Part shown: positions 54,427-64,000 of the stretch, piece by piece
Position numbering within the stretch: the first letter of the stretch is position 1
Layout: each line of letters starts with the position of its first letter
Assembly: GCA_001949185.1 (NCBI GenBank)
Contig: BDGG01000001.1
Span: forward strand, 7,328,149-7,392,148
Source of the DNA: Ramazzottius varieornatus
Lineage: Eukaryota; Tardigrada; Eutardigrada; Parachela; Ramazzottiidae
Reading direction: 5' to 3'
DNA length: 64,000 nt
Notes under the pieces: model-generated
Seen by the model: only the letters and a program-made list of their open reading frames with translations
Told to the model about the DNA's origin: nothing
The model's database searches: none
Program-made: the position numbers and the translations under genes

Positions 54427-56474
54427 ATGTTTTTGCAATGCGCGGTCTTGGTATTGAACGTCATCTTCGTCAGCCGAGTTTCGTCGGACGGAGTGGAAGG
54501 ATTAGAAGGAGTCAGTCAAGATGTCGAAGGTAATGGGAAGACGTCTGGTTGCGCAATGACATCTCCAACTTCATTCGATGGTGACAGCTGCAACAATATT
54601 CACACTGTCTTTCACGATAGACTTTCCTTGCTTTGTTGCAGCACGGCTATCGTCTTACGATTCGACTGTACCAGCACCCACGACATGCTGCACCCCCGAT
54701 GGTACAGACCCTATCCTTTCTGGAATTTACCCTCGGCACTGCGTCATATTATTTGTTGTTCCAACAGCTCTGAATTTTTTTCCCAACTTTCCGTGTACTT
54801 TCCTTCAACAGTGTGGCAAGCCGTCGGTAAGACGGGCATTTGCGTGTCAACCGACAACTTGGACGCCATGTGCTCCAACCTGGAGATGGCCATGTCAAGG
54901 GATTGCATGGGCGCAAACGGCCCATGGTGTTGCTACTGTGAGAGCAAACTAATGGATTTTTCAAGATGGAGCTCATAAACTTGTAAAAGATAGTAATGGA
55001 AACGGTCTACTTTTCAGCCCCACCCACCTCAAACATCCCCCTTCCAAGCCCGCAAAACTGTCCGCGCACCCCAACCACTGTGGTTCCCAGCATTACACGC
55101 CCCACTGCGCCTTCCACTACCACCTTGTCCACGTCAAGTTCCACAACGACCACAAGCTCGACTTCCACCACAGCGTACTATGCAGTCCCTTCAACGAACG
55201 CGCCCATTACCACCACACGTCCTACTACTACCACAACAACCACGGATTCGATCTCCCCTATGGCATACTATACGAACGCGCCCATTACCACCACAACAGC
55301 CACGGATTCGACTTCCCCTGTGGCATACTATACAAATGCGCCCACTACCACCACGCGTCCTACCACAACCACCACTGCTTCGACTTCCACCACAGCGTAC
55401 TATGCAGTCCCTTCAACGAACGCGCCCACTACCACCACTACAACAACCACGGCTTCGACTTCCCCTATGGCATACTATACAAATGCGCCCACTACCACCT
55501 CGACTACCCCACCTACATCCACCACTCTGTCAACCTCGACAACAGCAGCATACTATACAATGCCTTTGACGAATCCTCCCACAACGACAACAAGCTCAAG
55601 TACCACCAGCACCACGTCGACCACCACAAGGCCATCCACGACGACGACTCAGACTGTTCCTACCACCACCCAATACGCTTACACCATGGCTCCGAAGGCA
55701 CCGCCAACCACTTTCAGCTGTGTAACCAGCCCCAACGACCCACGTTGCATCACCCCTGCACCACCCACCACAACTACCACCCGCACCACCACCACGACCC
55801 AGTACGCCGTGCCAACCACCCCTTTCAGTTGCACTACCACCCCCAACGACCCACGCTGTGTAACCACAACGATGGCACCAACATCGACGACCACAAGATC
55901 TGCCACGACGTCGGCCGTCGATTGCTCTTACTACCCCAACGATCCTCGCTGCGTCACTACCGGCCTTACTAGTCCGCCCACGACGTCAACTACCGCTACC
56001 ACCACTACAACCACAATGCCTATCATGACCACCACATTCGACTGCACTTACAACACCAACGACCCGCACTGTACCACCAGTACCGCTCGTCCTGCTACCA
56101 CCACCGTGTTCAGTTGCACCCCGGGCTCTACCGATCCACGATGCGTTACAACCACCACTGTGCTGCCGACCACACCATTCAGCTGTGCTACCAACCCGAA
56201 TGATCCACGGTGTCCGACAACGACTAGGGTGACTGTTGGCCCAACCATGGCTCCGACTATGGGCCCGATGCCGGTCCCGACGACTGCAGCCTACATGATG
56301 AGTTCTGGACAAGGCTACGGGTCGTCGTACGGTCAGCCACTGCCACAACAGGCTGCTACTTCCTCAACCGGAGTGGTCGGCGCTGGCTTGACTCCCTATA
56401 TGCGCATGATGGACTACAGCTGGCCCTGGAACTTGCGGGAACGGATGCTTGCAGCTGGCCGTCCTTGGCAATAA
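54427..56474 (+). CDS. Mucin-like cluster gene 3: signal peptide, Cys domain, Thr-rich tail
   Basis: Four exons: 54427-54529, 54642-54701, 54812-54937, 55018-56474 (581 residues). Exons 2 and 3 are 60 and 126 bp, exactly as in gene 2, and the Cys domain is nearly identical (G-K-T-G-I-C-V-S-T-D-N-L-D-A-M-C-S-N-L-E-M-A-M-S-R-D-C broken here by no gap; then G-P-W-C-C-Y). Exon 4 starts S-P-P-T-S-N-I-P-L-P-S-P-Q-N-C-P-R. The Thr-rich region carries several A-Y-Y-T-N-A-P-T-T-T or A-Y-Y-A-V-P-S-T-N-A-P units, then six C-x7-C units (F-S-C-T-T-T-P-N-D-P-R-C and similar). The conserved end G-V-V-G-A-G-L-T-P-Y-M-R-M...W-N-L-R-E-R-M-L-A-A-G follows. Sister of gene 2. The stop codon lies inside the AATAAA at 56470-56475. 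Confidence 0.9.
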
Positions 56475-56475
56475 A
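56470..56475 (+). terminator. Poly(A) signal overlapping the stop codon of mucin-like gene 3
   Basis: AATAAA in which positions 3-5 are the TAA stop (56472-56474). The 3-prime UTR would be only 10-30 nt if this hexamer is used. Confidence 0.55.
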
Positions 56476-57149
56476 ATGGAATATTTGACTACGCTATTGA
56501 TGCTTGTGCTCTTTGTGGCACTAAAAACTTTCGCTTTCGTATTTTTCTAGATTTTTCTCGCTCTGACGTTTTGCGTGTCGTTCTTTAAGCATCAGAATTT
56601 TGCCATGAACAGTATAATGGTATGCTCTTTTTCATACGACTGTAAAAGTTAATACAGTCCGAAATACACATCGCGCTGTGGCTCCGCAAGCCGGATTCAT
56701 GGCTAGCTATCAGGTCCAACGCATGTGCCATCAGAGTGCGGTACCGATGAAATGTTGGAACAACGTTATCGTAACTTATCGCCAAAATAATATGTCAGAA
56801 AACAGAGTTCCGTGTCGTGCTGACCGTCAAGTGCACTCAGCACAACCTCAAGCTTACCACGAAAAGAGTGGTCGTTCCAGTATTTTAGCGCTAGCTCGGA
56901 CATTTGACCAGTCATCAAAACTGATCCATAAAGTTTGTTGGACTTTCACTTTGTGCCACAATCTGTTTATGGTCTGTCCACCCATGTGTGTCCATCTGCA
57001 CAAAAACAGATGGTTCGTCCTTTTATGATCAGATAAAAGATCGGGCTTGAGAAATTTCACTCTTGCTGTACGCTTCTTCTTCACCATTTAGCACGACTGT
57101 TGCCGTAGAAGGCGATATGCATATTACTTCCTCGCGGGTCGCTTCCAGA
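56475..57149. other. Intergenic between mucin-like genes 3 and 4
   Basis: No exon supported. A CTTCCAG acceptor-like sequence just before the next ATG suggests a spliced leader exon somewhere in this interval. Confidence 0.45.
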
Positions 57150-58804
57150 ATGAGCTTCCGTGTTCCGCCAGCAAATCTTGCATTACTCCTCGTGATTATC
57201 AACTGTCTGCCACTGATATCCTCCAACAAGCCCGAAGGAAGCAGCGCCAATGAGGTTACCCACAAAGGATCCGCCCTGAAGGAAATGTTCAATACATTCC
57301 AACTCCCTACCGAGTTCCTGGAAATCGAGAAGATCAAGAAAGTCCGAACAACTTCGTTGCTCGCTGCTTCTCTCCGGAACAACACCCGGAGCAGCCAACC
57401 ATCGGCAATTCGTGAGGAGATAGTCGTTAAAGCCTGTACACCGGATGCCTTGCCATGGCTTGGACCAAAAGGCTACTGCGTACCCACCAACCTCTTGCTG
57501 ACATTTTGCGGAGAGTACGAGTCCAGTGCTTCCAGCGATTGTCCCCAGACCGAAGGAAACTGGTGCTGCTACAGTAAGAAATGGCCATCGGAAGCAGATG
57601 AGCATTCTCACCGATTATGTATATAATCCATTTGCCAGAACATCCAGTGTTGCTTTTACAGAGCCAACACCAGCAGCTCCATCCATCATGAGTCCTTACT
57701 CGAGGCCCACTTACTTGGACGTCAAGCCCTGTACTCCCGACTTGTACCCCTGGATGGGACCAAAAGGCTTCTGCAGTGCCACAGACCAGCTGAACGAATA
57801 CTGCTCAACGCTGGAAATCTCGGCGTCGAACAGAGACTGCCCTGGAAGGGAAAACTGGTGCTGTTACAGTAAGCCCGCTCCTACAGTATATTCGAGGCAG
57901 GAAATATTATATTCTAGTCTGTGGTAAATACATTTGTTTCTGCTGAAAGAGCCCATACCGAAAGATGGCCCGCTGTACTTGCAACCGTGCCGGCCTGACG
58001 TGTTTCCGCAACTGGAACGCACTGGTTTCTGCGCCGCCACTTACCAGCTGAATGCGTTTTGTACTACATTGGAAATTAGCGTTGCCTCCAGTGACTGCAC
58101 AAATCATCCGGGAAACTGGTGTTGCTACCGTAAGGTGTATTCCTCTTCTATCGTGCTGTACTGCCTGTGAAGCAACCAGCAAATGAAATGAAACAGGCAC
58201 ATAAATTCGACAAGATCGCTTTTCCCAGTGGCGCACGAGTCCAGTCAGTAACACCGGGAACATGCGTCACTTGGGAAACTACTGTCGTCGAGTATGTTTG
58301 CCGAGTTCCCGTGAATATCGTTTCACGTGATTCCACTTTATCTTTCTAGCGCCTCCGCCCCCTTCACACATCACTTACACTTTGTCGCCTGGAACCAGGC
58401 CATCCGTGTCCCCGACATACACAGTCCCAACATCGTCAACGACTCGCACTATCACCAGCACATCTCCATCAACAAGTCCAGCTACAGTGGGGTACCCCAA
58501 GAGTTACTGCCAGACCAACCCGGAGCTCCTCCAATGCCGAAGTACCACGACAACGACGCCCAGTCCCATCGGCTTGCCCAACTACTTTGCTGGAACTCCG
58601 CCATACCTTCCTTGTGCGATATTCGGGTACTTACCCAACTGCGCCACCACAACGACGACATCAACACAGCCTCCGTTACCATCAAGAAATACTTACAATG
58701 TTTACACTAATCTGAAACGTCTACAAGAGCCTGGATTTAACATGAGACTAGGTACCGCTATAGACCCCGAAGAATCTGCAATATTTGGCCGCGAAGGCTT
58801 CTGA
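57150..58804 (+). CDS. Cluster gene 4: secreted protein with three tandem Cys domains
   Basis: Four exons: 57150-57573, 57662-57868, 57950-58129, 58350-58804, all phase 1 (421 residues). After a signal peptide (L-A-L-L-L-V-I-I-N-C-L-P-L-I-S-S) and about 75 hydrophilic residues come three copies of the cluster's Cys domain, each ending an exon. Copy 1: A-C-T-P-D...G-Y-C...F-C...D-C...N-W-C-C-Y. Copies 2 and 3: P-C-T-P-D / P-C-R-P-D...G-F-C...Y-C / F-C...D-C...N-W-C-C-Y. Spacing is about C-x16-C-x8-C-x11-C-x7-C-C. The last exon is a shorter Pro/Thr/Ser region with C-Q-T-N-P-E-L-L-Q-C-like units and a non-mucin tail. Domain number, not mucin length, has expanded here. The third intron carries a hairpin element. 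Confidence 0.88.
58180..58305. repeat. Dispersed hairpin element (cluster gene 4, intron 3)
   Basis: GCACATAAATTCGACAAGAT...CCCAGTGGCGCACG faces ATGCGTCACTTGGG...GTCGAGTATGTTTGCCGAG. Well preserved and wholly intronic. Confidence 0.85.
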
Positions 58805-59555
58805 GTACATTGTCGGCTGTTCATTGGGTGAATGAAGTATCGATCGTGACGGTTGGAGCATCGGTCAAACCGACGCCGACTGCCCTGAGTTCGAGTCTTG
58901 TGTACGTGGGTAACTTCCACTACGTTTCCTCGTGCGCGTTGTCGGGCTTTTTTGGCGCGTCGAGCACAAAGAAATGTCCTGTACCAAAGCTGTGACCATA
59001 TGACGAGCGTTTGTACGACGTGTGGTAAAGATAAATGAGTGTTTGATTTTGCCGATGGTGACAATAGGGACAATGGCGAGACGGCAAACTACTCAGTCAA
59101 CACGCTGATTATGATCGTGTTTGCGGAGCGAGAACACGAATGATCTTGCAAGTGATCAATAGTATCTAATTAATCTTCTAATGAGGTGGTGATACAATGG
59201 TCTCGTTGGTCCAGTTTGAAAGTGCGTGAATATTTTATCCGAGTAAAAAAGCACCTTTTGTGGACACGCGCTCAGATGTGCTCTTGACATTGGCGTACCC
59301 GATTTTAGGCTTAATGGAAAGCCCAGTAAAAAACCATTTAAAGCCCAACGACAAATTTTCAGTTCAGAACTTGCGACGATTTGTGTTTCTGAATTTTTAA
59401 ACCTAGAGTGAGTTTTTACCTGCGGTAAAAACTAGTGGTGCATCGCTTGACGTCTTAGTCGCTTCTTATCGGTATCTCCAGCATCCAAATATTTCCCCAC
59501 CTGTTCCTCGAATTGCACGTTTGGGACCAGCGGCTGTGCGCAACTGTCAGGGACG
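58805..59555. other. Intergenic between cluster genes 4 and 5
   Basis: No exon supported and no obvious TATA box before the next start codon. Confidence 0.45.
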
Positions 59556-62500
59556 ATGCCACTTTACCACGTTTGTTTCCTTCTTGCCTTGGTCTTCCAC
59601 TTGGCTTCTGCCGTCTCCAACCCCTTTAACACACTTGGTAAGGATATTCTGGGAAATGACGTCAACCCGTCAGTAAGCGCTTCTTTCTGCCCGATCAGAG
59701 CGGTCGCACTGTTGGATAGACATACCATGCCTGCCTTTTACGGAAAAATGGCTTTCGTAGGGCGCGCTCTCGACTATGGTTACGAACCGATAAAAGCCTC
59801 CGTACCGAAAGTCAGCGTGGAACGGACCATTACCTGTTGTACTCCCGATGGTAAGTCGGTTGAACTACACGCTCTTTAGTCTTCTTTCCATCGGAGGAAC
59901 ATACGGCGGTTTCGTTGCAGTTTTCCCATCGCTGGCCGGTGCAGGAGCGTGTACTTCAACCGAAGATCTCGGTGACATCTGCTCGGCCAACGAAGCATCC
60001 TTCTCGCAAGATTGTGGAGCCTTCGAGGGCAGCTGGTGTTGTTACTGTAAGCAGACACGTTAAATTTTATCTTGCTGGTCGACTAGAAAAAACACTTGTT
60101 GGGTGCGCACCACAACTGTATTACCAATCATACCTGATCTACAGCTCCTCCTGGATCGTCCATCCCGCCTCCTAGCGCACAATGCGGCGGAATTAATAAG
60201 AATGCCATATCGCAGCCGGACGACTTCAACAAGCAACTTCGAACCGAAGATGTGACCAGTTCCCCCGCCACCCAATCCAGCAGTGCAGCCACGACAACGA
60301 GTAACAGTCCAACCACCACCACCAGCACTACCACAGAGGGAACCACCTCTACCACGACTGCTCGTACCACCCCAAGCACAACGTCGTCTGCTACCACGCC
60401 CAGTACCAGTACCAGTACCAGTTCCAGTACTACAGGAACAACACCGACTACCACCAGCTCCTCAACCACACCGACATCTGCTACCACCCCGACAACAACC
60501 AGCTCCACAACTAGCAGAACATCATCCAGCAACCCATCCACAACCAGCTCGTCCACCTCAGGAACCAGCCCTACCACCTCAGCCTCTACTTCCGCCACTG
60601 AAACTAGTCCCACGGCAAGTACCGCCACTTCGACGACTAGGTCCACCAGCACAACATCAGGTACCACCCCCTCGACGGCAATAACAACAGCCACCACCAG
60701 CTCGTCGACTGGTAGCAATGCCAGCTCCACTGCAACCAGCGGTACAACCAGCACAACCAGAATTTCGACCCCCGTAAGCACTTCCGGATCCACGTCCACC
60801 TCGTCAACTGCCGCAGCTAGTAGTACTACCAGAAGTACACCATCCAGCGGTTCTTCAAGCAGTTCTTCAACCACCACTAGCGGAAGCCCAACGACGGGAA
60901 CCAGTACTTCAGCCCCTACCACCACAGCGCCAGCTGGCAGCACCGGTGGACCGACCAGTGGAACCTCTACGGGAATCTCCACTCCGAGCTCCGCTACTGG
61001 CTCAACAGGCAGCGGTACGACGACCATATCAAGCTCTACTGGATCTTCCAGTACTACTGGATCCACAAGCTCTGGTGACACCAGCGGGACAACATCGACT
61101 GCTACAACCACCGCCAGCGGAAGCTCAACGACGGGAACCAGTACTTCAGCTTCTACCACCACAGCGCCAGCTGGCAGCACCGGTGGACCTACAAGTGCGA
61201 CCACCCCTTCGCCTACCTCGACAACTACGGGAGTCTCCACTTCGAGCTCCGCTACTGGTCCAACAAGCAGCGGTACGACGACCACGGCTGGTACCACCAT
61301 ATCAAGCTCTCCTGGTTCTTCCAGTGCTACTGGATCCACAAGCTCAGGTGGCACCAGCGGGACAACGTCGACTGCCACAGCCACCACGACACCCAGTACC
61401 GCTGCAACAGCGGGTACATCTACCACNNNNNNNNNNNNNNNNNNNNNNNNNNNNNNNNNNNNNNNNNNNNNNNNNNGATTCATCGAGTCCTGCTACAGGT
61501 ACAACGGTTACTGGCCCATCCAGCACGACCGCAACAACCTCGTCAGGTGGTAGCTCTGTAACGACTCCCAGTACAGGGACGACTACGGTTCCCGGCTCCT
61601 CAGAAGATCCAGGCGCCACTAATACAGTTACAGGATCGACTGGCACCACTGCCACAGTCACAGCTTCATCGGCAACAGCTACTACTAGTGGGAGCATAGG
61701 TCCCACGACGCCCACCTCAACCTCAACCACAGCAACGGGAACAACGGGTTCAGGCAGTACTGCCACAACTTCGTCAGGTAACACATTGACTGGTGTAAGA
61801 GGCCCTCCCTTACCAGCACCTCTAGTACTTCTATAAATTCCTACAGGCTCCACTGTGACAGGCGTCACCGTCACCGGTGGTACAAGCCCAACCGTCACTG
61901 GTGTAACCGGTAGTGAGTCAACCGGAACTACCACTGCAGGTACTGGCGCCACCGTCACTGGTACCACGGCCAGCAATACCGGTCCTACTACCACTCCCAA
62001 CCCCAACGCTACTGGTACACCCTCCACTACCCCAGTAACCGGAGGCACCGGCACGACTACCCTCAGTACGGGACCGACCGTAACTGGCGTCACCGTCACT
62101 GGTACCACGGCCAGCAATACCGGTCCAACTACCACTCCCAACCCCAACGCTACTGGTACACCCTCCACTACCCCAGTAACCGGAGGCACCGGCACGACTA
62201 CCCTCAGTACGGGACCGACCGTAACTGGCGTCACCGTCACTGGTACCACGGCCAGCAATACCGGTCCAACTACCACTCCCAACCCCAACGCTACTGGTAC
62301 ACCCTCCACTACCCCAGTAACCGGAGGCACCGGCACGACTACCCTCAGTACGGGACCGACCGTAACTGGCGTCACCGTCACTGGTACCACGGCCAGCAAT
62401 ACCGGTCCAACTACCACTCCCAACCCCAACGCTACTGGTACACCCTCCACTACCCCAGTAACCGGAGGCACCGGCACGACTACCCTCAGTACGGGACCGA

Positions 62501-63567
62501 CCGTAACTGGCGTCACCGTCACTGGTACCACGGCCAGCAATACCGGTCCAACTACCACTCCCAACCCCAACGCTACTGGTACACCCTCCACTACCCCAGT
62601 AACCGGAGGCACCGGCACGACTACCCTCAGTACGGGACCGACCGTAACTGGCGTCACCGTCACTGGTACCACGGCCAGCAATACCGGTCCAACTACCACT
62701 CCCAACCCCAACGCTACTGGTACACCCTCCACTACCCCAGTAACCGGAGGCACCGGCACGACTACCCTCAGTACGGGACCGACCGTAACTGGCGTCACCG
62801 TCACTGGTACCACGGCCAGCAATACCGGTCCAACTACCACTCCCAACCCCAACGCTACTGGTACACCCTCCACTACCCTAGTAACCGGAGGCACCGGCAC
62901 GACTACCCTCAGTACGGGACCGACCGTAACTGGCGTCACCGTCACTGGTACCACGGCCAGCAATACCGGTCCAACTACCACTCCCAACCCCAACGCTACT
63001 GGTACACCCTCCACTACCCTAGTAACCGGAGGCACCGGCACGACTACCCTCAGTACGGGACCGACCGTAACTGGCGTCACCGTCACTGGTACCACGGCCA
63101 GCAATACCGGTCCAACTACCACTCCCAACCCCAACGCTACTGGTACACCCTCCACTACCCTAGTAACCGGAGGCACCGGCACGACTACCCTCAGTACGGG
63201 ACCGACTGTCACTGGGCCCGGTGGGACCGCTGTCACGACTGCGACCGGCCCCAGTACTGGCTCGACGGGCGTCGGAGGTATCACCGCGACGACCGTGGCG
63301 GGAACCGGAAGCACAGGCGCAACCAACACGAACAGTGCCTCGACAGTCACCGGCACTGGAGGAACTGGCTCTTCTGTACCGACCGCAAGTCCCGGCACCG
63401 CGAACACTGGTGCTACGACCACTCAAACTCCGTCGAGAACGACACCCTTTATTTATCCGTACACCGAAGCTCCAACCCACTACGGACAAACAGAAACCGT
63501 CGGTAGCAACTATGTGTGGTACTCACCTCGCGATCTCTATAACCGTATCTTTGCTCGATCCCTCTAG
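59556..63567 (+). CDS. Mucin-like cluster gene 5: Cys domain plus giant Thr/Ser/Gly mucin with minisatellite
   Basis: Exons: 59556-59637, 59761-59850, 59921-60046, 60145-61777 (interrupted by an assembly gap) and 61847-63567. Exon 1 is a signal peptide (V-C-F-L-L-A-L-V-F-H-L-A-S-A). Exon 2 ends T-C-C-T-P-D-G. Exon 3 is again 126 bp with G-A-C-T-S-T-E-D-L-G-D-I-C...D-C-G-A-F-E-G-S-W-C-C-Y-C. Exon 4 opens S-P-P-G-S-S-I-P-P-P and becomes Ser/Thr/Gly-rich without the C-x7-C units of genes 2 and 3. The last exon is dominated by nine 47-residue repeats and ends with an aromatic tail (Y-V-W-Y-S-P-R-D-L-Y-N-R-I-F-A-R-S-L). The frame is kept across the gap only if its true size is compatible. About 1200 residues, secreted, presumably heavily O-glycosylated. 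Confidence 0.85.
61427..61476. other. Assembly gap of 50 N in mucin-like gene 5
   Basis: A 50-N placeholder inside Ser/Thr/Gly-rich repeats, where collapse is likely. True repeat content is unknown. Confidence 0.95.
61940..63206 (+). repeat. Coding minisatellite, about 9 x 141 bp (47 aa)
   Basis: Successive TAACTGGCGTCACCGTC anchors are spaced exactly 141 bp (for example 62081, 62222, 62363). Each unit encodes V-T-G-T-T-A-S-N-T-G-P-T-T-T-P-N-P-N-A-T followed by a P-S-T-T-P-V-T-G-G-T-G stretch. Copies are nearly identical; the last three share one C-to-T change that turns the Pro of T-P-V-T into Leu. Confidence 0.95.
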
Positions 63568-63621
63568 TGACTACTGTGCACTTCTCAGTCTGTGTATTTT
63601 TGTATAAATTTCATTTTTCCC

Positions 63622-63641
63622 AATAAAAGTGTCTCAATAAA
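63622..63641 (+). terminator. Tandem poly(A) signals of mucin-like gene 5
   Basis: Two AATAAA hexamers, at 63622 and 63636, 55-75 nt after the stop codon. Confidence 0.75.
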
Positions 63642-63737
63642 ATGACCGGAAACGCATTTTAGATAAAGATAAAAAGATCTATTTGGGAGGGGAAAGAAAT
63701 CTCACTTTTCGTTCATCACCAAACCGCAACTTGTCGA

Positions 63738-64000
63738 TCACACCCAAGCATCCCAGCCGACAAAAATGCGACCCAGTAAGTTACTGTCGGTAGCTTGGTC
63801 AATCAGACACTGGACTTGGGCTTCGACAGACAAGCCGGTTTGTGGGTAAGCTCGACGAACACTATCCTTATCACCCAAACACCACTCAGTAAAATTCTTC
63901 AAAGAGAACAGTACCGACTTCTGGTTCGGGAACCACGGGTTGGCCAGCGCTTCGTCTCGGGTGATGTAGGCGGGATTCTCTCCCAGCAGCTTTCTGCCCA
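63738..64000 (-). CDS. PRKDC: DNA-dependent protein kinase catalytic subunit (DNA-PKcs), C-terminal FATC end, partial
   Basis: Minus-strand coding sequence enters from the right edge and stops at 63738-63740; 86 residues are visible. It begins in the kinase C-lobe tail with K-L-L-G-E-N-P-A-Y-I-T-R-D-E-A and ends with the FATC motif Q-V-Q-C-L-I-D-Q-A-T-D-S-N-L-L-G-R, then a terminal G-W-D-A-W-V. Among PIKK proteins, the K-L-x-G-x-N-P-A-x-I-T-x-D-E sequence and the L-G-R before the final G-W-x-x-W are typical of DNA-PKcs; ATM, ATR and mTOR have C-x-x-x-x-G-W endings. DNA-PKcs drives non-homologous end joining with Ku. The catalytic centre lies outside the window. It is convergent with mucin-like gene 5, with 170 bp between stop codons. 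Confidence 0.9.
   Translation of the reverse strand, partial: GRKLLGENPAYITRDEALANPWFPNQKSVLFSLKNFTEWCLGDKDSVRRAYPQTGLSVEAQVQCLIDQATDSNLLGRIFVGWDAWV

Noticed and set aside
4767-58305. Hairpin elements as microRNA precursors
   Set aside because: Arms are imperfect and outwardly extended over 45-50 bp with variable loops, and copies are diverged along the arm. This fits foldback transposon remnants better, though small-RNA data could reopen it.
60128-61483. Open antisense frame opposite exon 4 of mucin-like gene 5
   Set aside because: Same composition artefact; the sense strand has the signal peptide, splice sites and Cys domain.
61940-63206. Regularly spaced repeats resembling a CRISPR array
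   Set aside because: Units are uninterrupted 141-bp coding repeats without unique spacers, in a spliced eukaryotic gene.
61344-63422. Long open antisense frame (about 690 codons, Val/Pro-rich) through mucin-like gene 5
   Set aside because: It is the mirror of ACC/ACG/GGT-rich repeats, which leave antisense frames open. It runs through the N gap, has no signal peptide or domain, and similar shadows lie opposite the other mucin exons.

Overview
The window looks like an animal genome, most probably a eutardigrade. Genes are intron-rich with short GT-AG introns, often 45-250 bp, and are closely packed on both strands. The strongest lineage clue is a gene at the left edge (925-1790, minus) whose exons assemble into a SAHS-type (secretory abundant heat soluble) FABP-like protein, a family known only from tardigrades. 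All family calls come from reading the sequence and from remembered family features; no database search was run.

Layout, left half: SAHS-like gene; an R-SNARE (VAMP) gene; a Sec14-spectrin protein of the MCF2/Dbl family that stops before any DH-PH module; a novel secreted protein; a SOX transcription factor; a receptor tyrosine kinase with almost no recognisable ectodomain; calcineurin A; two small secreted proteins flanking a CFAP161-like gene; and an SLC46-type MFS transporter.

Layout, right half: two tandem paralogues of an unrecognised secreted family (30494-34958); HMGXB4-like and ISY1 nuclear genes; a secreted M13/neprilysin-type peptidase; then from 46.4 to 63.6 kb a head-to-tail cluster of five paralogous secreted mucin-like genes. 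At the far right the C-terminal 86 residues of a DNA-PKcs (PRKDC) enter from outside.

The most distinctive material is the mucin cluster. Each member pairs a signal peptide with a compact cysteine domain ending W-C-C-Y, followed in four of the five by a long Thr/Pro/Ser exon. Four of the five encode most of the cysteine domain in an exon of exactly 126 bp with phase-1 boundaries. One member has tripled the domain, one has grown a 9 x 141 bp minisatellite, and one appears to be decaying. I recognise no described family with this architecture; a secreted matrix, cuticle or mucus role is inference only.

A second theme is repeats. At least fourteen diverged hairpins with the core CAAGTGGCGCAC...GTGCGCCACTTG lie at twelve or more loci, mostly inside introns. 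There are also three other inverted-repeat families and a near-complete 568-bp foldback inside the decaying mucin gene. Two 50-N assembly gaps (43813-43862, 61427-61476) interrupt the peptidase and the last mucin.
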